Numbered from the stretch's first letter, positions 23,321 through 32,523 are shown. The stretch is 64,000 nucleotides of DNA from Ponticoccus alexandrii (GCF_016806125.1 NZ_CP047166.1:2852001-2916000), one strand, 5' to 3'. Made by a program: numbers and translations. The notes: generated by a model not told the origin, from the sequence alone.

Positions 23321-24970
23321 CTAGCGGTTCGCCCGCGCAAGCAAACCGACCGCCAGCAGCCCCACCGCGATCACCAACATCGCCGCAGGCGCCGCCTCTC
23401 CGAGGTTCTCCAACGCCGCCTGATCGTGGGTGCGGGTGGCCAGCGTTTCGTAGTTGAACGGGCGCAGCAGCAGCGTCGCGGGCAGCTCCTTCACGCAATC
23501 GACGAAGACCAGCAGCACCGCCGACAGCACCGAGGCGCGCATCAGCGGCACGTAGACCGCCCCCAGCACCTGCCCCTCGTTGCGGCCCAGCGAACGCGCG
23601 GCCAGCGCGAGGTTCGGAGAGACCCGCCCCATGGCCGCGTCCGCCGCCCCCTGCGCGATAGCGAAGAACCGCACGCAATAGGCCAGCACCAGCGCGAAGG
23701 CGGTGCCGGTCAGCATCAGGCCCGGGTCGTAGCCCGTCACCGCAAGGATGGCATCGGCGATGCGGTGGTCGATGGCCGCCAGCGGGATCAGGATGCCGAT
23801 GCCCAGCACCGCCCCCGGCGCCGCATAGCCAATGGTCGTCACCGGCAGCAGCAGGCGCGGCAGGCGGCGCCCCGAGAGGCGCACGCCGTAGACAAGGAAG
23901 ACCCCCGCCGCCACCGCGATCACCGCAGCCAGGCTGCCCACGGTCAGCGTATTCAGGCCCGCGCGCCACAGCGCCGGGTCGGTCCAGGTCTCGGCATTGT
24001 CGATCGCGTGGCTCAGGATGACCCCCGCCGGCAGGATGAAGCCCATCGCGAAGGGCAGGAAGCAGGCGAAGGTCGCCAGCATCCCAGCCCCGCCGGTCAG
24101 CCTCTTGCGGGCCACCGGGCGGTGCCGCGTGGAGAGGTTGAAGAACCGCATCCTGCGGCGCGAGGCCTTTTCCAGCATCACCAGCATGACCACCAGAACC
24201 AGCACCACGCAGGCAATCTGCGCCGCGCCGCCAGCGTTGTTGGCCTGAAGCCAGACCGAGAAGATGCCCGTGGTCAGGGTCTGTACGGCGAAATAATCCA
24301 CCGTGCCGAAGTCGTTGACGCTTTCCATCATCACGATGGCCACGCCTGCCGCCACGGCGGGCCGTGCAAGGGGCGCGCCCACACGCCAGAACCGGCCCCA
24401 GGCCCCGGCCCCCAGCGACTGCGCCACCTCTTCCGAGGCCGCCGACTGCTCGCGGAAAGCGTTGCGCGACAGAAGGTAGACGTAGGGATAGAGTGCCGCG
24501 CTGAGGACGAGGATGGCGGCCCCCATAGATCGGATCTCGGGGAACCAGTAATCGCGCGCGCTGGTCCAGCCAAAAAGCTCGCGCAGCGCCGTCTGTACCG
24601 GCCCGGCGTATTCAAGGAAATCGACCAGCGCATAGGCACCGATATAGGCGGGGATGCCCAGCGGCAGCAGCAGAAGGTATTCCAGCCAGCGCCGCCCGGG
24701 GAAGTCGTAGCGCGACACCAGCCATGCGGCCCCGGTGCCGACCATCATCGTCAGGAACCCGACGCCGGTCATCAGCACCACGGTGTTCTTCATATAGCGC
24801 GGCAGGGTGGTCGAAATCAGGTGCGGCCAGATGTTCTCTTTCGGGAACATGGCGAAGCCGAAGACGGCGACGATTGGGGCCACCACGATCAGCGCGATCA
24901 GGGCGGCGCCAAGGGACCAGCGGCTCGGCAGGTGCAGCCCTTTGGCCTCGGTCGATGCGACAGTTTGCAT
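23321..24970 (-). CDS. Iron(III)-type ABC transporter permease, two fused halves (FbpB-like)
   Basis: This 549-residue inner-membrane protein is formed of two permease units in tandem, each with about six hydrophobic segments and an EAA loop (EEVAQSLGAGAWGRFWRVGAP and AARSLGRNEGQVLGAVYVP). That architecture is standard for FbpB/SfuB ferric iron permeases. TTG 24982 is in frame, but ATG 24970 follows GAGAGGGG and is preferred. No ATPase or binding protein gene lies next to it, so its partners are encoded elsewhere. Substrate by family is Fe3+, possibly another cation or organic ligand. Confidence 0.85.
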   Translation of the reverse strand: MQTVASTEAKGLHLPSRWSLGAALIALIVVAPIVAVFGFAMFPKENIWPHLISTTLPRYMKNTVVLMTGVGFLTMMVGTGAAWLVSRYDFPGRRWLEYLLLLPLGIPAYIGAYALVDFLEYAGPVQTALRELFGWTSARDYWFPEIRSMGAAILVLSAALYPYVYLLSRNAFREQSAASEEVAQSLGAGAWGRFWRVGAPLARPAVAAGVAIVMMESVNDFGTVDYFAVQTLTTGIFSVWLQANNAGGAAQIACVVLVLVVMLVMLEKASRRRMRFFNLSTRHRPVARKRLTGGAGMLATFACFLPFAMGFILPAGVILSHAIDNAETWTDPALWRAGLNTLTVGSLAAVIAVAAGVFLVYGVRLSGRRLPRLLLPVTTIGYAAPGAVLGIGILIPLAAIDHRIADAILAVTGYDPGLMLTGTAFALVLAYCVRFFAIAQGAADAAMGRVSPNLALAARSLGRNEGQVLGAVYVPLMRASVLSAVLLVFVDCVKELPATLLLRPFNYETLATRTHDQAALENLGEAAPAAMLVIAVGLLAVGLLARANR

Positions 24971-25057
24971 GGCCCCTCTCAATCACGGTTTCCCTTCGAC
25001 CGGAAGAGATTATAGTCGCGGTCGAGCAAAGAGAACCCGAAAGGGGCAGGTTCAGCC

Positions 25058-25939
25058 ATGCAGGTCATTCTTCACGCCGGCGTCCACCAGACCGACGAGG
25101 ACAGGCTTCTCAAATGCCTGTTGCGCAACGCACAGGACTGGCGCCACGAAGGCGTCGCCATCCCGGGCCCGTCCCGCTATCGCCGCCTTCTTGCGGATGT
25201 GATCCACAAACTGGGGGAAGAGCCCCCGGCCCCGGATACCCGCGATGTCGTTCTGGATTCGATGCTGGCCGAAGATCCCGACGAGGTGAAGCGGCTGATC
25301 CTGTCGAACGAGAACTTCTTCTCTGTGCCGAAGCTGGCCTTTCAGGGAGGCACGGTCTACCGGCGCGCCGAACAGCGGCTGGCCACGATGCGGCGGATCT
25401 TCGAGGGGGACGAGATCAGCCTCTTCCTGGGCCTGCGCGATCCCGCGACCTTCCTTCCGGCGGTCCATGCCGCGACCCCGCAGGAGGATTTCCTCGACCT
25501 GATGGACGGCGTCGACCCGATGCAGTTCCGCTGGTCCGAGCTAATCCTGCGCCTGCGTGCCGACGCGCCGGAGATGCCGATCACGCTCTGGTGCAACGAA
25601 GACACCCCGCTGATCTGGGGCGAGGTCATCCGCCGCATGGCTGGCATCCCGCTGGGCCGCAAGATCACCGGCGCCTTCGACCTGTTTTCGTCGATTATCT
25701 CACCCGAGGGGATGCAGCGGTTCCGCGCCTTCCTGAAGGAAAACCCCACCGTCAACGAGGCGCAGAAGCGCCGTGTCATGCTGGCCTTCCTCGATAAATA
25801 CGCGCTCGAGGAAGAAATCGAAGAGGAACTGGACCTGCCGGGGTGGGACGAGGCCTATGTCGACATGCTGACAGAGGTCTACGAAGAGGACATCGCCCGG
25901 ATCGCCGAGATCGAGGGCGTGACGCTGGTCACGCCCTGA
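25058..25939 (+). CDS. Conserved-looking hypothetical protein
   Basis: This 293-residue soluble protein starts MQVILHAGVHQTDEDRLLKC, which recalls the first strand and loop of sulfotransferase-like proteins (LHxGxHKTG), but the phosphosulfate-binding lysine and threonines are absent. The C-terminal third is strongly acidic (EEEIEEELDLPGWDEAY). It is divergent from the FbpB-like gene and stands alone. From memory similar proteins occur across Roseobacter genomes without an assigned function. I cannot say more than that it may be a degenerate member of the sulfotransferase fold. Confidence 0.6.
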   Translation: MQVILHAGVHQTDEDRLLKCLLRNAQDWRHEGVAIPGPSRYRRLLADVIHKLGEEPPAPDTRDVVLDSMLAEDPDEVKRLILSNENFFSVPKLAFQGGTVYRRAEQRLATMRRIFEGDEISLFLGLRDPATFLPAVHAATPQEDFLDLMDGVDPMQFRWSELILRLRADAPEMPITLWCNEDTPLIWGEVIRRMAGIPLGRKITGAFDLFSSIISPEGMQRFRAFLKENPTVNEAQKRRVMLAFLDKYALEEEIEEELDLPGWDEAYVDMLTEVYEEDIARIAEIEGVTLVTP

Positions 25940-26044
25940 GGCGCACGGCCCTATCCTCGGAACACGCAGGAGTGGCACGGTCTGTGGCTCTTTCCGGCCC
26001 GACCGATCGCTGCGGGATGCGCGGCAAGTGCAGAGCGAACCCGC

Positions 26045-26833
26045 TCAGTCGGTCGCGGTGCCGGTCTTGCCTTTGGGCGCCTTTCCTGTCGCGGGCGCAT
26101 CGCCAAGGTCATAGGGCGGCAATTGCTCCAGCGCCTGCTTGAGCGAGTCGCTCCACCCGTCCGAGAGCTTGCGGAAATAGGGGTCGTCCAGCTCGATCCG
26201 CCCCTGCCGCCCGGCCGACAGGCTGTCGGCCTCGTAGAGGTGATAGTCGAAGGGCGCGCCCACTGTCAGGTTCGCGCGGATGGTCGAATCGAAGCTGACC
26301 AGCAGAAGCTTCATCGCCTCTTCGAAGGACAGTTCGGGATCGTAGGCCCGCACGAGGATCGGACGGCCGTACTTCATCTCGCCGATCTGGAAGTAGGGGG
26401 TGTCCTCGCCCGCCTCGATGAAGTTGCCCTCGGGGTAGATCAGGAAAAGGCGCGGCGGCCCGCCCTGTATCTGCCCGCCCAGCAGGATCGTCGCGCGGAA
26501 GGCGCTGTTCGCCTCCTGCCCCGCCCGCGCGTGCCGGTCGATCACGTCCTTCAGGGTCGTCGCCACCAGCCGGGCGGCCTGATACATCGAGGGCACCGCC
26601 AGCAGCGAGGGCTCACGTTCTTCGGGGGCCTTCATGCGCTCTTCAAGCTCGGAGACGACCGCCTGCGTGGTGGCGAGGTTGCCGGCGGACAAAACCGTCA
26701 GCATGCGCTCGCCCGGCTTGTCCCAGATCTTCATCTTGCGGAAGGTGGAAATATTGTCGAGGCCCGCGTTGGTGCGGGTGTCGGACATGAAAACCAGCCC
26801 GCGATTGATCATCATTCCGACGCAGTAGGTCAT
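26045..26833 (-). CDS. Proteasome-related peptidase Anbu
   Basis: This 262-residue member of the Ntn-hydrolase proteasome superfamily starts MTYCVGMMINRGLVFMSDTR. The second residue is the expected N-terminal Thr nucleophile, and SDTRTNAG matches the conserved turn of Anbu (ancestral beta subunit) proteins. A longer frame to 26911 lacks the family N-terminus. The three genes downstream in family terms (transglutaminase, alpha-E, permuted ATP-grasp) lie just upstream here in the same direction, the known Anbu cluster. The complex is thought to act on tagged or small peptides; its physiological substrate is unsettled. The tail TGKAPKGKTGTATD is low complexity. Confidence 0.88.
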   Translation of the reverse strand: MTYCVGMMINRGLVFMSDTRTNAGLDNISTFRKMKIWDKPGERMLTVLSAGNLATTQAVVSELEERMKAPEEREPSLLAVPSMYQAARLVATTLKDVIDRHARAGQEANSAFRATILLGGQIQGGPPRLFLIYPEGNFIEAGEDTPYFQIGEMKYGRPILVRAYDPELSFEEAMKLLLVSFDSTIRANLTVGAPFDYHLYEADSLSAGRQGRIELDDPYFRKLSDGWSDSLKQALEQLPPYDLGDAPATGKAPKGKTGTATD

Positions 26834-26960
26834 GGCCCCAGCCCTTCCGTGACACACGAACCCCGGGCCCGCGCAGGCGGATGCAATGCCCAAACGCGCC
26901 ATGCCTGGCAAGCGGTTTCCCCCTGCCCCGCCGGAATAGTCCGGCGCTGCGACCGGGGCG

Positions 26961-27758
26961 CTACTGCTGGGCCACCTCTATGGCGACGGCCAGCACCTCA
27001 TTCTCGCCCCCGACCCGCGTGCCGCGCACCGGCGCCGCCTCGTCATAGTCCAGCCCCGTCGCGACCCGCACATAGCGGTCATCCGGAGAGATGCAGTTCG
27101 ACGGATCGAAGCCCACCCAGCCAAGGCCGGGGATATGCGCCTCGGCCCATGCGTGCATGGCCTCTTGCGCCTCGCGGTCGTTCAGCATGAGGTAACCCGA
27201 GACATAGCGCGCCGGAAGCCCGAGATGCCGCGCGCAGGCCACGAAGACATGCGTCATGTCCTGACAGACGCCCTTGCCGGCCTCCAGCGTCTCTTCGGCG
27301 GTCGACCCGCTGTCAGAGACGCCGATCTCGTAGGTCACGCCCTCGGAGATCGCGCTCATCAGGGCATGGGCACGGTCCAGATCGCTGTCGCCCACGATGC
27401 CCCGCGCCAGTGCCCGCACCGCCGGGCCCGCCTTGGTCCGGGGTGTCATCCGGCGGTACAGCCACAGCGGCGCCGGGCCGCGGTGGCGCCCGATGACACC
27501 GTTGTTGTTGCCGATCTCGACCTCGCCTTGCGAGGTCACGACAACCTCTGTCACGCCCTTGCCGAAACTGATCAGGTCGACCCGGTTGTTGTGCTGGTCC
27601 TCGAAGGTGAGTTCCGGCTTGCCGCCCTCGATCCGCGTGTCCCATGTCAGGGTCTTCTGCCCGGCATGCGGCTTTGGAGTCTTGCGCAGTTGCTGCAGGC
27701 CCGAGGTCACGGCCTCGTCAAAGCTATAGCGGGTGGTGTGGCTGATTTTCAGGCGCAT
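26961..27758 (-). CDS. Transglutaminase-like cysteine protease family protein
   Basis: This 265-residue protein has the transglutaminase-like triad: Cys in GKGVCQDMTHV, His in MHAWAEA and Asp in VGFDPSN. It also has the N-terminal beta domain (MRLKISHTTRYSFDEAV) typical of the bacterial group that accompanies alpha-E and ATP-grasp proteins. These enzymes probably make or cut isopeptide or amide bonds. It lies ten bases after the alpha-E gene and 127 bases before the Anbu gene, within one minus-strand cluster. The start agrees with the family N-terminus. Confidence 0.88.
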   Translation of the reverse strand: MRLKISHTTRYSFDEAVTSGLQQLRKTPKPHAGQKTLTWDTRIEGGKPELTFEDQHNNRVDLISFGKGVTEVVVTSQGEVEIGNNNGVIGRHRGPAPLWLYRRMTPRTKAGPAVRALARGIVGDSDLDRAHALMSAISEGVTYEIGVSDSGSTAEETLEAGKGVCQDMTHVFVACARHLGLPARYVSGYLMLNDREAQEAMHAWAEAHIPGLGWVGFDPSNCISPDDRYVRVATGLDYDEAAPVRGTRVGGENEVLAVAIEVAQQ

Positions 27759-27768
27759 GATCGCTCCG

Positions 27769-28710
27769 CTATTCGTAGAACCGGTAGTCGATTTCGATCT
27801 GGCGCCCGATGTCGTAGAGCAGCCCCAGCGTCTTCTGAATGTACTCGTGAAGCCCGTAGTCGAAGACCGCGTCGATATCGTAGCTCAGGTAGGCGCTTTC
27901 GAGGTGCACCACCTTGGTGAAGGCCGGCGCGCGGTACCCGTAGTCCGACACCAGATAGCCGAGATTGGCGCGGATCTTGCGCGTGCAGAAGGCCAGAGAG
28001 CGCGGCATCCGCCGGTCCAGCACGAGGAACTGCGCGATATCGCGCGGGTCGATGGAAGACCCGTAGGTCATCCGGAACCCGCCCCGGGCCGAGACAGAGC
28101 GCAGGATCGTTTCCCATTGCACGTTGTCGACCGCGCTGCCGACGGACGAGACCGAGGGCAGCAGCACGTAATACTTCACGTCGATGATGCGCGCCGTGTT
28201 GTCGGCCCGTTCGAGGAATGTGCCGATGCGGGCGAAGTCATAGATGTCGTTGCGCAGCATGGTGCCGTGGGTCGCGCCGCGCACCAGCCCGGTGCGCTGG
28301 CGGATACGGCCCAGCACGTTCGGAAGATCGCGTTCCCGAACCTTGCGGGCCAGCATCTCTTTCGAGGCCATGTAGGTGCCGTTCATCGCCTCCCAGACCT
28401 CGCCGGTCAGGGCGGTGCGCACCATGCGCGCGTTCTGCCGCGCGCCGAGGATGCAGGACAGCACCGACGAAGGGTTGTCCTTGGACCGCAGAAGCCAGTC
28501 CACCGCGTTCTCGCGGCTGACCTCGTCGTAATTCTGCTCGAAGGCCTCCAGCGAAGAAGCCGTCTGCAGGACCGACCGCCATTCGTCCTCGGTCGATCCC
28601 AGCCGCGTCAGGGCGATGCGCTCGCCCGTTTCGATCAGTCGTGCCGTGTTCTCCGCCCGCTCCAGCAGGCGGTACATCCAGAACAGACCGTTTGCAGTTT
28701 TTCCCAGCAT
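27769..28710 (-). CDS. Alpha-E domain protein
   Basis: This 313-residue all-helical protein starts MLGKTANGLFWMYRLLERAE, the hallmark N-terminus of the alpha-E (DUF403) family. Internal FLERADNTARIIDV repeats the same pattern, as the family contains two related halves. No catalytic residues are known. It is coupled by ATGA to the ATP-grasp gene. It is thought to work with the permuted ATP-grasp and transglutaminase in peptide synthesis or modification. Confidence 0.9.
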   Translation of the reverse strand: MLGKTANGLFWMYRLLERAENTARLIETGERIALTRLGSTEDEWRSVLQTASSLEAFEQNYDEVSRENAVDWLLRSKDNPSSVLSCILGARQNARMVRTALTGEVWEAMNGTYMASKEMLARKVRERDLPNVLGRIRQRTGLVRGATHGTMLRNDIYDFARIGTFLERADNTARIIDVKYYVLLPSVSSVGSAVDNVQWETILRSVSARGGFRMTYGSSIDPRDIAQFLVLDRRMPRSLAFCTRKIRANLGYLVSDYGYRAPAFTKVVHLESAYLSYDIDAVFDYGLHEYIQKTLGLLYDIGRQIEIDYRFYE

Positions 28711-30134
28711 CAGTCTTCCAGCACCCATGTGTCCTTGGTGCCGCCGCCCTGCGACGAGTTCACCACCAGCGATCCCTTCTTCAGCGCCACCCGCGTCAAG
28801 CCGCCCGGCGTGATCTGCACGCCGTTCGGGCTGCACAGCACGAAAGGCCGCAGATCCACGTGGCGCGGCGTCAGTCCCGCGCGCGAGAAGATCGGCACCG
28901 TCGACAGGCTGAGCGTCGGCTGGGCGATGTAGTTGCCCGGACGCGCCTCCAGCTTCTTGCGGAACTCGTTCAGCTCCTTCTTGGTGGCCGTCTGACCGAT
29001 CAGCATGCCGTAGCCGCCCGAGCCATGGACCTCCTTGACGACAAGCTCCTTGAGGTTGTCGAGCACGTAGGCCAGCGAGTCCGGATCGGCGCAGCGCCAT
29101 GTGGGCACGTTTTCCAGCAGGGCCTTCTCTCCGGTGTAGAACTCGACGATGTCGGGCATGTAGCTGTAGATCGCCTTGTCGTCGCAGATGCCCGTGCCCG
29201 GCGCATTCGCGATGGTCAGATTGCCCGCGCGGTAGACGTCCATGATCCCCGGCACACCCAGCGCAGAATCCGGATTGAAGTTCAGCGGGTCGAGGAAATC
29301 GTCGTCGATGCGGCGGTAGATCACATCGATGGGCTTGTAGCCCTGCGTCGTGCGCATGCACAGCCGCCCGTCCACCACCATCATGTCATGGCCCTCGACC
29401 AGCTCGATGCCCATCTGGTCGGCGAGGAACGAGTGTTCGAAATAGGCGGAGTTGAAGATCCCCGGCGTCATCACCGCCACCGTGGGCTTGCCCTCGGCGC
29501 AGGCGGGCGCGCAGGCCGACAGCGATTTCAGCAGGTCGGTGGGATAGGTCTCGACCGGCTGCACGCGGTTCTGGCTGAAGAGTTCCGGGAACATCTGCAG
29601 CATGGTCTCGCGGTTTTCCAGCATGTAGCTGACACCCGAGGGCGTGCGCCCATTGTCCTCGAGAACGTAGAATTCATCTGGTCCGGTGCGCACGAGGTCG
29701 ATGCCGACGATATGGGTGTAAATGCCGCCCGGCGGCTTTACCCCGATCATCTGCGGCAGGAAGGCCTCGTTCTTCGAGATCATCTCTTCGGGGATGCGCC
29801 CCGCCTTCACGATCTCCTGCCCGTGGTAGATGTCGTAGAGAAAGGCGTTGATGGCACGGACGCGCTGTTCGATCCCCTTGGACAGCTTCTGCCATTCGCG
29901 CCCGGAAATGATCCGCGGAATGATGTCGAAGGGGATCAGGCGTTCTTCCGCCTCTGACCGGCCATAGACGTTAAAGGTGATGCCGGTCAGCCGAAAGAGC
30001 TCTTCCGCTTCCTGCTGCTTGGCGCGAAGATCCTTGGGATTTTCACCGCCGAACCAATCGTTGAAAGCCTGATACGGTTGCCGAAGCTGACCGTCCTTGC
30101 CCCACATCTCGTCGAAAATCGCGGTTTCCGTCAT
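28710..30134 (-). CDS. Circularly permuted ATP-grasp protein
   Basis: This 474-residue protein matches the CP ATP-grasp type (DUF404/DUF407) found with alpha-E proteins, with the family start FDEMWGKDG. Conserved pieces include VLEDNGRTPSGVSYM, YFEHSFLADQMGIELVEG and VHGSGGYGMLIG. ATP-grasp enzymes join a carboxylate to an amine through an acyl-phosphate. The frame extends to 30167, but ATG 30134 gives the usual N-terminus; neither start has a clear ribosome binding site. It is the first gene of the Anbu-associated operon. Confidence 0.88.
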   Translation of the reverse strand: MTETAIFDEMWGKDGQLRQPYQAFNDWFGGENPKDLRAKQQEAEELFRLTGITFNVYGRSEAEERLIPFDIIPRIISGREWQKLSKGIEQRVRAINAFLYDIYHGQEIVKAGRIPEEMISKNEAFLPQMIGVKPPGGIYTHIVGIDLVRTGPDEFYVLEDNGRTPSGVSYMLENRETMLQMFPELFSQNRVQPVETYPTDLLKSLSACAPACAEGKPTVAVMTPGIFNSAYFEHSFLADQMGIELVEGHDMMVVDGRLCMRTTQGYKPIDVIYRRIDDDFLDPLNFNPDSALGVPGIMDVYRAGNLTIANAPGTGICDDKAIYSYMPDIVEFYTGEKALLENVPTWRCADPDSLAYVLDNLKELVVKEVHGSGGYGMLIGQTATKKELNEFRKKLEARPGNYIAQPTLSLSTVPIFSRAGLTPRHVDLRPFVLCSPNGVQITPGGLTRVALKKGSLVVNSSQGGGTKDTWVLED

Positions 30135-30263
30135 GAGTGGCCGATGTCCCCCGTTGCAACCGGGCATGTCTGCGCAGCCCGTTCACAAAAGCGTAGCGCG
30201 GGGCCTGCCACCCTTCAATGCCTGATGGCTCAAGGGCTTGCGGAAATATCAGGCGGGGGGTGC

Positions 30264-30326
30264 GGGGGCAGGACGCAAAATCGGGGTCAAAAGAGCAGAC
30301 GCTCTTGACAAAGGCGTCCTGCCCCC
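30264..30326. repeat. Long GC-rich hairpin between gapR and the ATP-grasp operon
   Basis: GGGGGCAGGACGC (30264-30276) pairs perfectly with GCGTCCTGCCCCC (30314-30326), and inside it AAGAGC/GCTCTT forms a second stem. There is no T-run, so it is not a standard terminator, though it may end gapR transcripts or protect RNA ends. A similar GGGGGCAG/CTGCCCCC hairpin occurs at 58000. Confidence 0.6.
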
Positions 30327-30334
30327 CCGCGCGC

Positions 30335-30589
30335 TCAGGCCATGCCAAGCGCCGCCTTGTACATCTCCAGCACCGCCTCTTCCTCGGCGATGTCGTCGGC
30401 ATCACGCTTGCGCAGGGCGATCACCTTGCGCATGACCTTGGTGTCGTAGCCGCGACCCTTGGCCTCTGCCATGACTTCCTTGATTTGCTCGGCGACCTCT
30501 TTCTTTTCTTCCTCGAGCCGCTCCACGCGCTCTATGAACTGGGTCAACTCGCCCGCGGCGACGCCGTAGCTGTCCGATGAATCCTGCAT
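30335..30589 (-). CDS. gapR: Nucleoid-associated protein GapR (DUF2312)
   Basis: This 84-residue protein, LTQFIERVERLEEEKKEVAE then EVMAEAKGRGYDTKVMRKVI, is the characteristic DUF2312 coiled-coil protein of alphaproteobacteria. GapR encircles overtwisted DNA ahead of replication and transcription machinery and stimulates topoisomerases. Length and sequence are entirely typical. The ATG at 30589 begins MQDSSDSYGVAAGEL. It is a single gene, with a large hairpin after its stop. Confidence 0.93.
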   Translation of the reverse strand: MQDSSDSYGVAAGELTQFIERVERLEEEKKEVAEQIKEVMAEAKGRGYDTKVMRKVIALRKRDADDIAEEEAVLEMYKAALGMA

Positions 30590-30708
30590 ATCTCATGTCT
30601 CCGATAGCCTCGCCGCCTCGGATAGCCGAAGCGCGGCGCAGGCATCAAGTGCTTGCTTCGCGGGGCGCGCTTCGCTACCCGCTGCACTGCAACAAAGGGG
30701 GATCGGAC

Positions 30709-30924
30709 ATGGATTGGCTTGTCTGGGTGGGCGCCGCCCTGTCTCTGGCCGGGCTGCTGGGCCTTATCTGGTGTATCGTCACCGTCTGGAAGGCGCGCCG
30801 AAGCGCCGCCGACGACGAGGCCCTGCGCGCCATCGTCCGCCGCGTGGTGCCGCTGAACATGGCCGCGCTGGGTTTGTCGGTGCTGGGTCTGATGATGGTG
30901 ATTCTGGGCATCTTCCTCGGCTGA
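30709..30924 (+). CDS. Small membrane protein with two transmembrane helices
   Basis: This 71-residue protein has hydrophobic segments at residues about 3-26 (WLVWVGAALSLAGLLGLIWC) and 48-70 (LNMAALGLSVLGLMMVILG), with a basic linker between (KARRSAADDEALRAIVRRV). AAAGGGGGAT precedes the ATG at a good distance; the longer frame from 30577 has no such site. It is divergent from gapR. Similar small proteins are common in Rhodobacteraceae and have no assigned function. Confidence 0.7.
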   Translation: MDWLVWVGAALSLAGLLGLIWCIVTVWKARRSAADDEALRAIVRRVVPLNMAALGLSVLGLMMVILGIFLG

Positions 30925-30976
30925 TGCCCCTGTCGTGGCGACCGTATCCGGCCGCCACGACGGGATGTCCCCGGCT

Positions 30977-31189
30977 TCAGATGGGCATATTGTCGAAGCG
31001 GTCTTCCATCTCGGCCTCGCGGCGCGCGGCGATCCGCGACTTCGCCCAACCCGGCACCGGAGTGCCTCGCGCCTCCAGCGCCATGACGGCGCTTTCCAGG
31101 GTATCGATCAGCACCTCGCGCTGCGCCCCCTCGGCCCGGTCGATCTCGCCCCGCAGGGCACCGATGCGGTCATAGAGTTCCTTGGACAT
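30977..31189 (-). CDS. Small charged protein of unknown function
   Basis: This 70-residue helical protein (MSKELYDRIGALRGEIDRAE, ending RREAEMEDRFDNMPI) has a strong GGAGGAGGGG just upstream of its ATG. The open frame continues upstream to 31639, but that extension has odd composition and no start signal, so the short version is chosen. No known domain. It converges with the small membrane protein gene, ending 53 bases from it. Confidence 0.6.
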   Translation of the reverse strand: MSKELYDRIGALRGEIDRAEGAQREVLIDTLESAVMALEARGTPVPGWAKSRIAARREAEMEDRFDNMPI

Positions 31190-31659
31190 TCTTTCCCCTC
31201 CTCCTGGGCCGGCCACGCCCCCGCCGCGCAGGCCGCGCGAAGAAGGGGTGTCCGCAATCAAGTCTAGGCGGCGACGTGATCTGGCGTCACCGCATTTGAC
31301 GCCGGTCTCGGACACCTTGAGGGCATTCCGCCGCAGGGTGCCGAGAACGCGGGCGATTTCCCGCTTGCCCGCGACGCCCTTACGCTTCATCACCGCGTCT
31401 CTGGCGTGTTCGATGGCCAGGACCCTCCCGATCCTGACGGCACGGCGATTCGAAACGACCCCGTGGACTGGGCAGCCAAAGGCGCACGGGCGCATCAGCG
31501 GGGCCAGCCTAGCGGCGCGATGAAACAGTCTTGTGATGTCGCCCGCCCCAGAGTGCCGCATGGGAACCCGGCGCGCCTTGACGCAGGTCAAGACACCCAC
31601 CGCCCTTGCAACGCATTCATGAATTGATATATGTATCACGAAACAACGGAGGGACCTCC
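31190..31659. other. Intergenic region upstream of the sulfide-handling operon
   Basis: About 470 bases hold no supported gene; frames on both strands are arginine-rich shadows without start signals. The right end carries the AT-rich promoter/operator region of blh (see 31612-31638). No BigR/SqrR-type regulator gene is found nearby. Confidence 0.5.
31612..31638 (+). promoter_or_regulatory. AT-rich dyads before blh
   Basis: In otherwise GC-rich DNA, ATTCATGAAT is a perfect palindrome just before TGATA-TATG-TATCA (31625-31638), 20-45 bases upstream of the blh start. Sulfide-responsive ArsR-type repressors (BigR/SqrR) use AT-rich palindromes of this kind in front of blh and related genes, so this is a plausible operator, although no such regulator is in the window. 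Confidence 0.45.
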
Positions 31660-32523
31660 ATGAAACCCGATGTCATCGCCTTCTTCGACGAAGCCACCAA
31701 CACGATTTCCTACGTTGTCCGCGACCCGCAGGGCTCGGCCTGCGCGATCGTCGATTCCGTGCTGGACTTCGACTATGCATCGGGCCGCACAGACACCCGC
31801 TCTGCCGACGCGATCATCGCCTACGTGCAGGACCGGGAACTGGACTGCCAATGGCTGCTGGAAACGCACGTGCATGCCGACCACCTGTCCGCCGCGCCCT
31901 ACCTTCAGGACAAGCTGGGCGGCAAGATCGGCATCGGCGACCGCATCACCGTGGTGCAGAACACCTTCGGCAAGGTCTTCAACGAGGGCACGGAATTCCA
32001 GCGCGACGGCTCGCAGTTCGACCAGCTCTTCGTCGAGGGTGACAGCTTTCACATCGGCCAACTGCAGGCGGATGTGCTGCACACCCCGGGCCACACCCCC
32101 GCCTGCCTGACCTATGTCATCGGCGATGCGGCCTTTGTCGGCGACACGCTTTTCATGCCCGACTTCGGCACGGCGCGCTGCGACTTCCCCGGCGGCTCGT
32201 CGGAAACGCTGTACGACTCGGTGCAGAAGATCCTTGCCCTGCCGGACGAGACGCGGATTTTCGTCGGACACGACTACAAGGCGCCGGGGCGCGAGGACTA
32301 TGCCTGGGAAACCACGGTGGGCGCGCAGAAGGCGCTGAACATCCATGTCGGCGCGGGCAAGTCGCGCGAGGCCTTCGTGTCGATGCGCGACGCGCGTGAC
32401 GCGACGCTGGCGATGCCGCGGCTGATCATCCCCTCGTTGCAGGTCAACATGCGCGCAGGCCAGATGCCCGAACCGGACGAGGCGGGCGACGTCTTTCTGA
32501 AGGTGCCGGTCAACAAGCTGTAA
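31660..32523 (+). CDS. blh: Blh-type metallo-beta-lactamase fold persulfide dioxygenase
   Basis: This 287-residue MBL-fold protein has metal ligands in THVHADHLSAA, TPGHTPACL, VGDTLFMPDFG and IFVGHDY. The inserted DFGTARCDFPGGS is typical of the ETHE1/Blh persulfide dioxygenase branch, which oxidises glutathione persulfide formed from sulfide. GGAGGG lies before the ATG. It heads an operon with two YeeE/YedE halves and a DUF442 protein, an arrangement known from sulfide-detoxification loci. Cytoplasmic. The longer frame from 31606 is rejected for lack of a start signal. Confidence 0.86.
   Translation: MKPDVIAFFDEATNTISYVVRDPQGSACAIVDSVLDFDYASGRTDTRSADAIIAYVQDRELDCQWLLETHVHADHLSAAPYLQDKLGGKIGIGDRITVVQNTFGKVFNEGTEFQRDGSQFDQLFVEGDSFHIGQLQADVLHTPGHTPACLTYVIGDAAFVGDTLFMPDFGTARCDFPGGSSETLYDSVQKILALPDETRIFVGHDYKAPGREDYAWETTVGAQKALNIHVGAGKSREAFVSMRDARDATLAMPRLIIPSLQVNMRAGQMPEPDEAGDVFLKVPVNKL

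Noticed and set aside
23234-25015. Long plus-strand open frame over the permease gene
   Set aside because: Histidine/arginine/glutamine-rich antisense shadow of the GC-rich fbpB-like gene, without a start signal.
31190-31639. N-terminal extension of the 70-residue gene at 30977
   Set aside because: The composition changes at the ATG at 31189, which has a strong ribosome binding site, and the extension resembles no protein.
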